Shown: positions 62,309-64,000 of the stretch, one piece after another
How positions within the stretch are numbered: position 1 is the first letter of the stretch
How the letters are laid out: each line of letters opens with the position of its first letter
DNA from: Shinella fusca
GTDB lineage: Bacteria > Pseudomonadota > Alphaproteobacteria > Rhizobiales > Rhizobiaceae
Direction of reading: 5' to 3'
Assembly: GCF_014203155.1 (NCBI RefSeq)
Contig: NZ_JACHIK010000004.1
Coordinates: forward strand, 186,001 to 250,000
Length of the DNA stretch: 64,000 nucleotides
The notes under the pieces: model-generated
What the model saw: the letters and a program-made list of their open reading frames with translations, nothing else
Database searches by the model: none
What the model was told of the DNA's origin: nothing
Program-made: the position numbers and the translations under genes

Positions 62309-64000
62309 TCAGGCAACCACGGTCTGCATGGCATCGGACGGCATGGCGGTGTTCCATGAATAGTCATGGCCGGACGTGATGGCGCCGTCCGCCGCATCCG
62401 GGTTGTCGTCGCCGGCGTCGTCGAGGAAGGCAATCACCTCGTTGGCGAGCCGCGTTTCGACCGGCTGGGGCTGCGTGTCGTCCTCCTCGATCAGTCCGCC
62501 CTGGATGAGGATGGCATCCGTATAGAGGCCGCCGCCCAGATAGGTGGTGGAACCGAAAGCGTCGTAGTCGACGATTTCTGCGATGTTGACGACGGCATTG
62601 TTGCCGGTCCGAACCGTGACCTCCGCATCGTCGTTTTCGGCGAGATATTCCACCGCCGCCTGGCTGACATGGTCGGCATCGCCGAGGACGCTCACCTGGC
62701 TGACATAGTTCAGCTTGTAGAAATCGCCGGTGATGTAGAGCACGCTCAGCGTCTGCTGGCCCTCGAACAGGCTGTCGCCCGCAAGGCCCTTCGGCATGTC
62801 GACATCGCGGTCGTCGATGGCCTGGACGACATTCTGCATGTAGTCCGGCATGGCCTCGAAACGGTCGCCCGCACCCACATTGGTGATGGAGGCCTGGTTC
62901 CAGAGGAGATTGCCGCTGGAATCGAACGTGGTCGCGCTCGGCGTTTGCCCTTCGCGCACCAGCCAGTCGTTGTCGTAGAGGACGGCGACCTGGTTGATGA
63001 CGTTCATGTCGTAGACGTCGCCGCCGATGATCACGAGATCGTAGTACATGCTCATGCCGAAGAAGGTCGACACGTTGATCGCGGTGTTGCCGCCGGTCAG
63101 GATGGTCACGTCGCTGCCCGTCGACGTGATGACGAGCTGGTCGTTGTCGGTGACGAAATTGTACTGTTCGATCCACTCCATGAAGCAGACGTCGCCGTCG
63201 ATCCGGCTGACGATCCAGTCGGTCGGGAAGACCGGCGCCCCGCCGTCGCCCGCCTCGCCGCCGCCGGCCTCGAAGAGTACCTCCTGGAAGGAGGCGATGT
63301 TGAACGCCTGCGTGGTCGAGCCGCCGTGGCCTGCCGCCACGCCACCGGCATCGCGGCTGTCGTCGTCCACGTCGCTGTAGATCGTCGCCTGGGCGATCAC
63401 GTCGACCTGATGGTAGTTGCCCATCACGCTCATGACCGGGGTCACGATGCCGACATTGGTGACGGCGGCGACGTTGGCGACGACGTTCGCGCCGGCATCG
63501 ATGACGAGGTTGTCGGCCGGGGGAGCGGTTTCGGCAAGCTCCGTCTCTTCATCCTCCTCGTCCGGATCTTCCGGCGGTTCGGCAAGGCCCCGATCGGGCA
63601 GGAGGTCCTCGAGCGAAGGGATTACCTCGCGCAGCTCGCCGTTGACATGGATGCCGGCGACATCCGCGCCGGTCGCGACGAACTCGCTGCCGGCGCCCTC
63701 GTGGATCGGCGGGCGGTCCTGCCTCGCCAGGTCGTCCTCCAGCGTATCGAGGAAGCCTGCGATCCTGCCGAAGGTCTCGTAGCTGTCGGTCCGCAGGAAG
63801 GTGGTCCGGTCGGTGTAAACGGATGCCTCGTCGACATATTCGAGCATGCGCTCGTGCACGAAGGCCGTGCTCACCAGCGGATGCGGCTCGCCGGTCATGT
63901 TGACGTAATCGTTGTCGAAAAGCAGGTTGACCTGGATCATGTGCGTATGCGCCGAACCGGGGCCTGCGAAGATGAAGAGCTCGGGCGTCGGCATTTCGAT
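62309..64000 (-). CDS. Acidic repetitive protein, candidate type I secretion substrate (N-terminus beyond window)
   Basis: At least 563 residues; the frame continues past the right edge, so the Met at 63994 is probably internal. It is very acidic (PEDPDEEDEETELAE near 141-155 of the visible part). Four copies of a motif around G[DN]xYxxNxIxQVxVLxDxD occur at about 63949-63902, 63427-63362, 63028-62960 and 62734-62666, alternating with GxNxxxNxA segments, which suggests a beta-solenoid. Canonical RTX nonapeptides are absent. The C-terminus SDAMQTVVA is small and hydrophobic. The position 17 bases upstream of the exporter gene supports a secreted substrate; the function is unknown. Confidence 0.7.
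   Translation of the reverse strand: MEMPTPELFIFAGPGSAHTHMIQVNLLFDNDYVNMTGEPHPLVSTAFVHERMLEYVDEASVYTDRTTFLRTDSYETFGRIAGFLDTLEDDLARQDRPPIHEGAGSEFVATGADVAGIHVNGELREVIPSLEDLLPDRGLAEPPEDPDEEDEETELAETAPPADNLVIDAGANVVANVAAVTNVGIVTPVMSVMGNYHQVDVIAQATIYSDVDDDSRDAGGVAAGHGGSTTQAFNIASFQEVLFEAGGGEAGDGGAPVFPTDWIVSRIDGDVCFMEWIEQYNFVTDNDQLVITSTGSDVTILTGGNTAINVSTFFGMSMYYDLVIIGGDVYDMNVINQVAVLYDNDWLVREGQTPSATTFDSSGNLLWNQASITNVGAGDRFEAMPDYMQNVVQAIDDRDVDMPKGLAGDSLFEGQQTLSVLYITGDFYKLNYVSQVSVLGDADHVSQAAVEYLAENDDAEVTVRTGNNAVVNIAEIVDYDAFGSTTYLGGGLYTDAILIQGGLIEEDDTQPQPVETRLANEVIAFLDDAGDDNPDAADGAITSGHDYSWNTAMPSDAMQTVVA

Noticed and set aside
59982-62357. Start of the secretion exporter at 62357
   Set aside because: This would overlap the end of the repetitive cargo gene by about 50 bases; the ATG at 62291 gives the natural 17-base gap.
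62309-64000. RTX toxin or protease call for the secretion cargo
   Set aside because: No GGxGxDxLx nonapeptides and no protease zinc motif are visible; only position next to the exporter suggests secretion.

Overview
The window is GC-rich, tightly packed DNA typical of an alphaproteobacterium. Gene content and order (many ABC importers next to sugar-acid and aromatic catabolic genes, small rhizobial-type proteins, HutC/FadR/LacI regulators) suggest a member of the Rhizobiaceae such as Ensifer, Rhizobium or Shinella, possibly a megaplasmid or chromid segment; this placement is inference from content. I see no rRNA, tRNA, CRISPR, insertion sequence or replication origin.

Layout. (1) 1-9.7 kb: tryptophan breakdown by the kynurenine route (kynU on +; anthranilate-CoA ligase, tryptophan dioxygenase and a LivKHMGF-type importer on -; arylformamidase on +), giving anthranilyl-CoA. 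(2) 9.7-15.4 kb: glucuronate isomerase uxaC followed by a polyamine/iron-class ABC importer, with a palindromic operator. (3) 15.5-23.4 kb: a seven-gene operon joining a NicX-type 2,5-dihydroxypyridine dioxygenase, an acyl-CoA-dehydrogenase-like flavoprotein without the usual catalytic Glu, an SRPBCC-alpha/beta hydrolase fusion, a TetR regulator, a glutamine-synthetase-like ligase, a flavin reductase and an APC permease. This is the best candidate for an undescribed pathway. (4) 23.5-36.3 kb: D-erythronate/L-threonate catabolism (denD, ltnD, otnI, otnK, otnC) with a CUT1 importer, a GntR and a LacI regulator, each beside a clear palindromic operator. (5) 36.2-42.4 kb: SDR dehydrogenase and GntR facing araFGH plus an aldose 1-epimerase. 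(6) 42.4-49.4 kb: an Amadori-product (fructosyl amino acid) locus: HutC-type GntR, FrlB-like deglycase, FrlD-like kinase, and a diverging SBP/FAD oxidoreductase/permease/EamA operon that shares the same operator motif. (7) 49.4-50.4 kb: three small genes and a strong bidirectional terminator. (8) 50.4-55.9 kb: an operon of GntR, kduI, kduD and a complete polar-amino-acid-type importer; its promoter carries a motif almost identical to that upstream of uxaC. (9) 56 kb: two abutting gene remnants. (10) 56.3-64 kb: a type I secretion operon (repetitive acidic candidate substrate, ABC exporter, HlyD adaptor, unknown protein) followed by a GNAT-TPR protein.

Taken together the region is a scavenging island. 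At least six solute importers each sit with the enzymes that would consume their cargo, and local one-component regulators bind operators that can be read directly from the sequence. A recurring design is a stable hairpin just downstream of each binding-protein gene, which would favour high expression of the binding protein relative to the membrane components.
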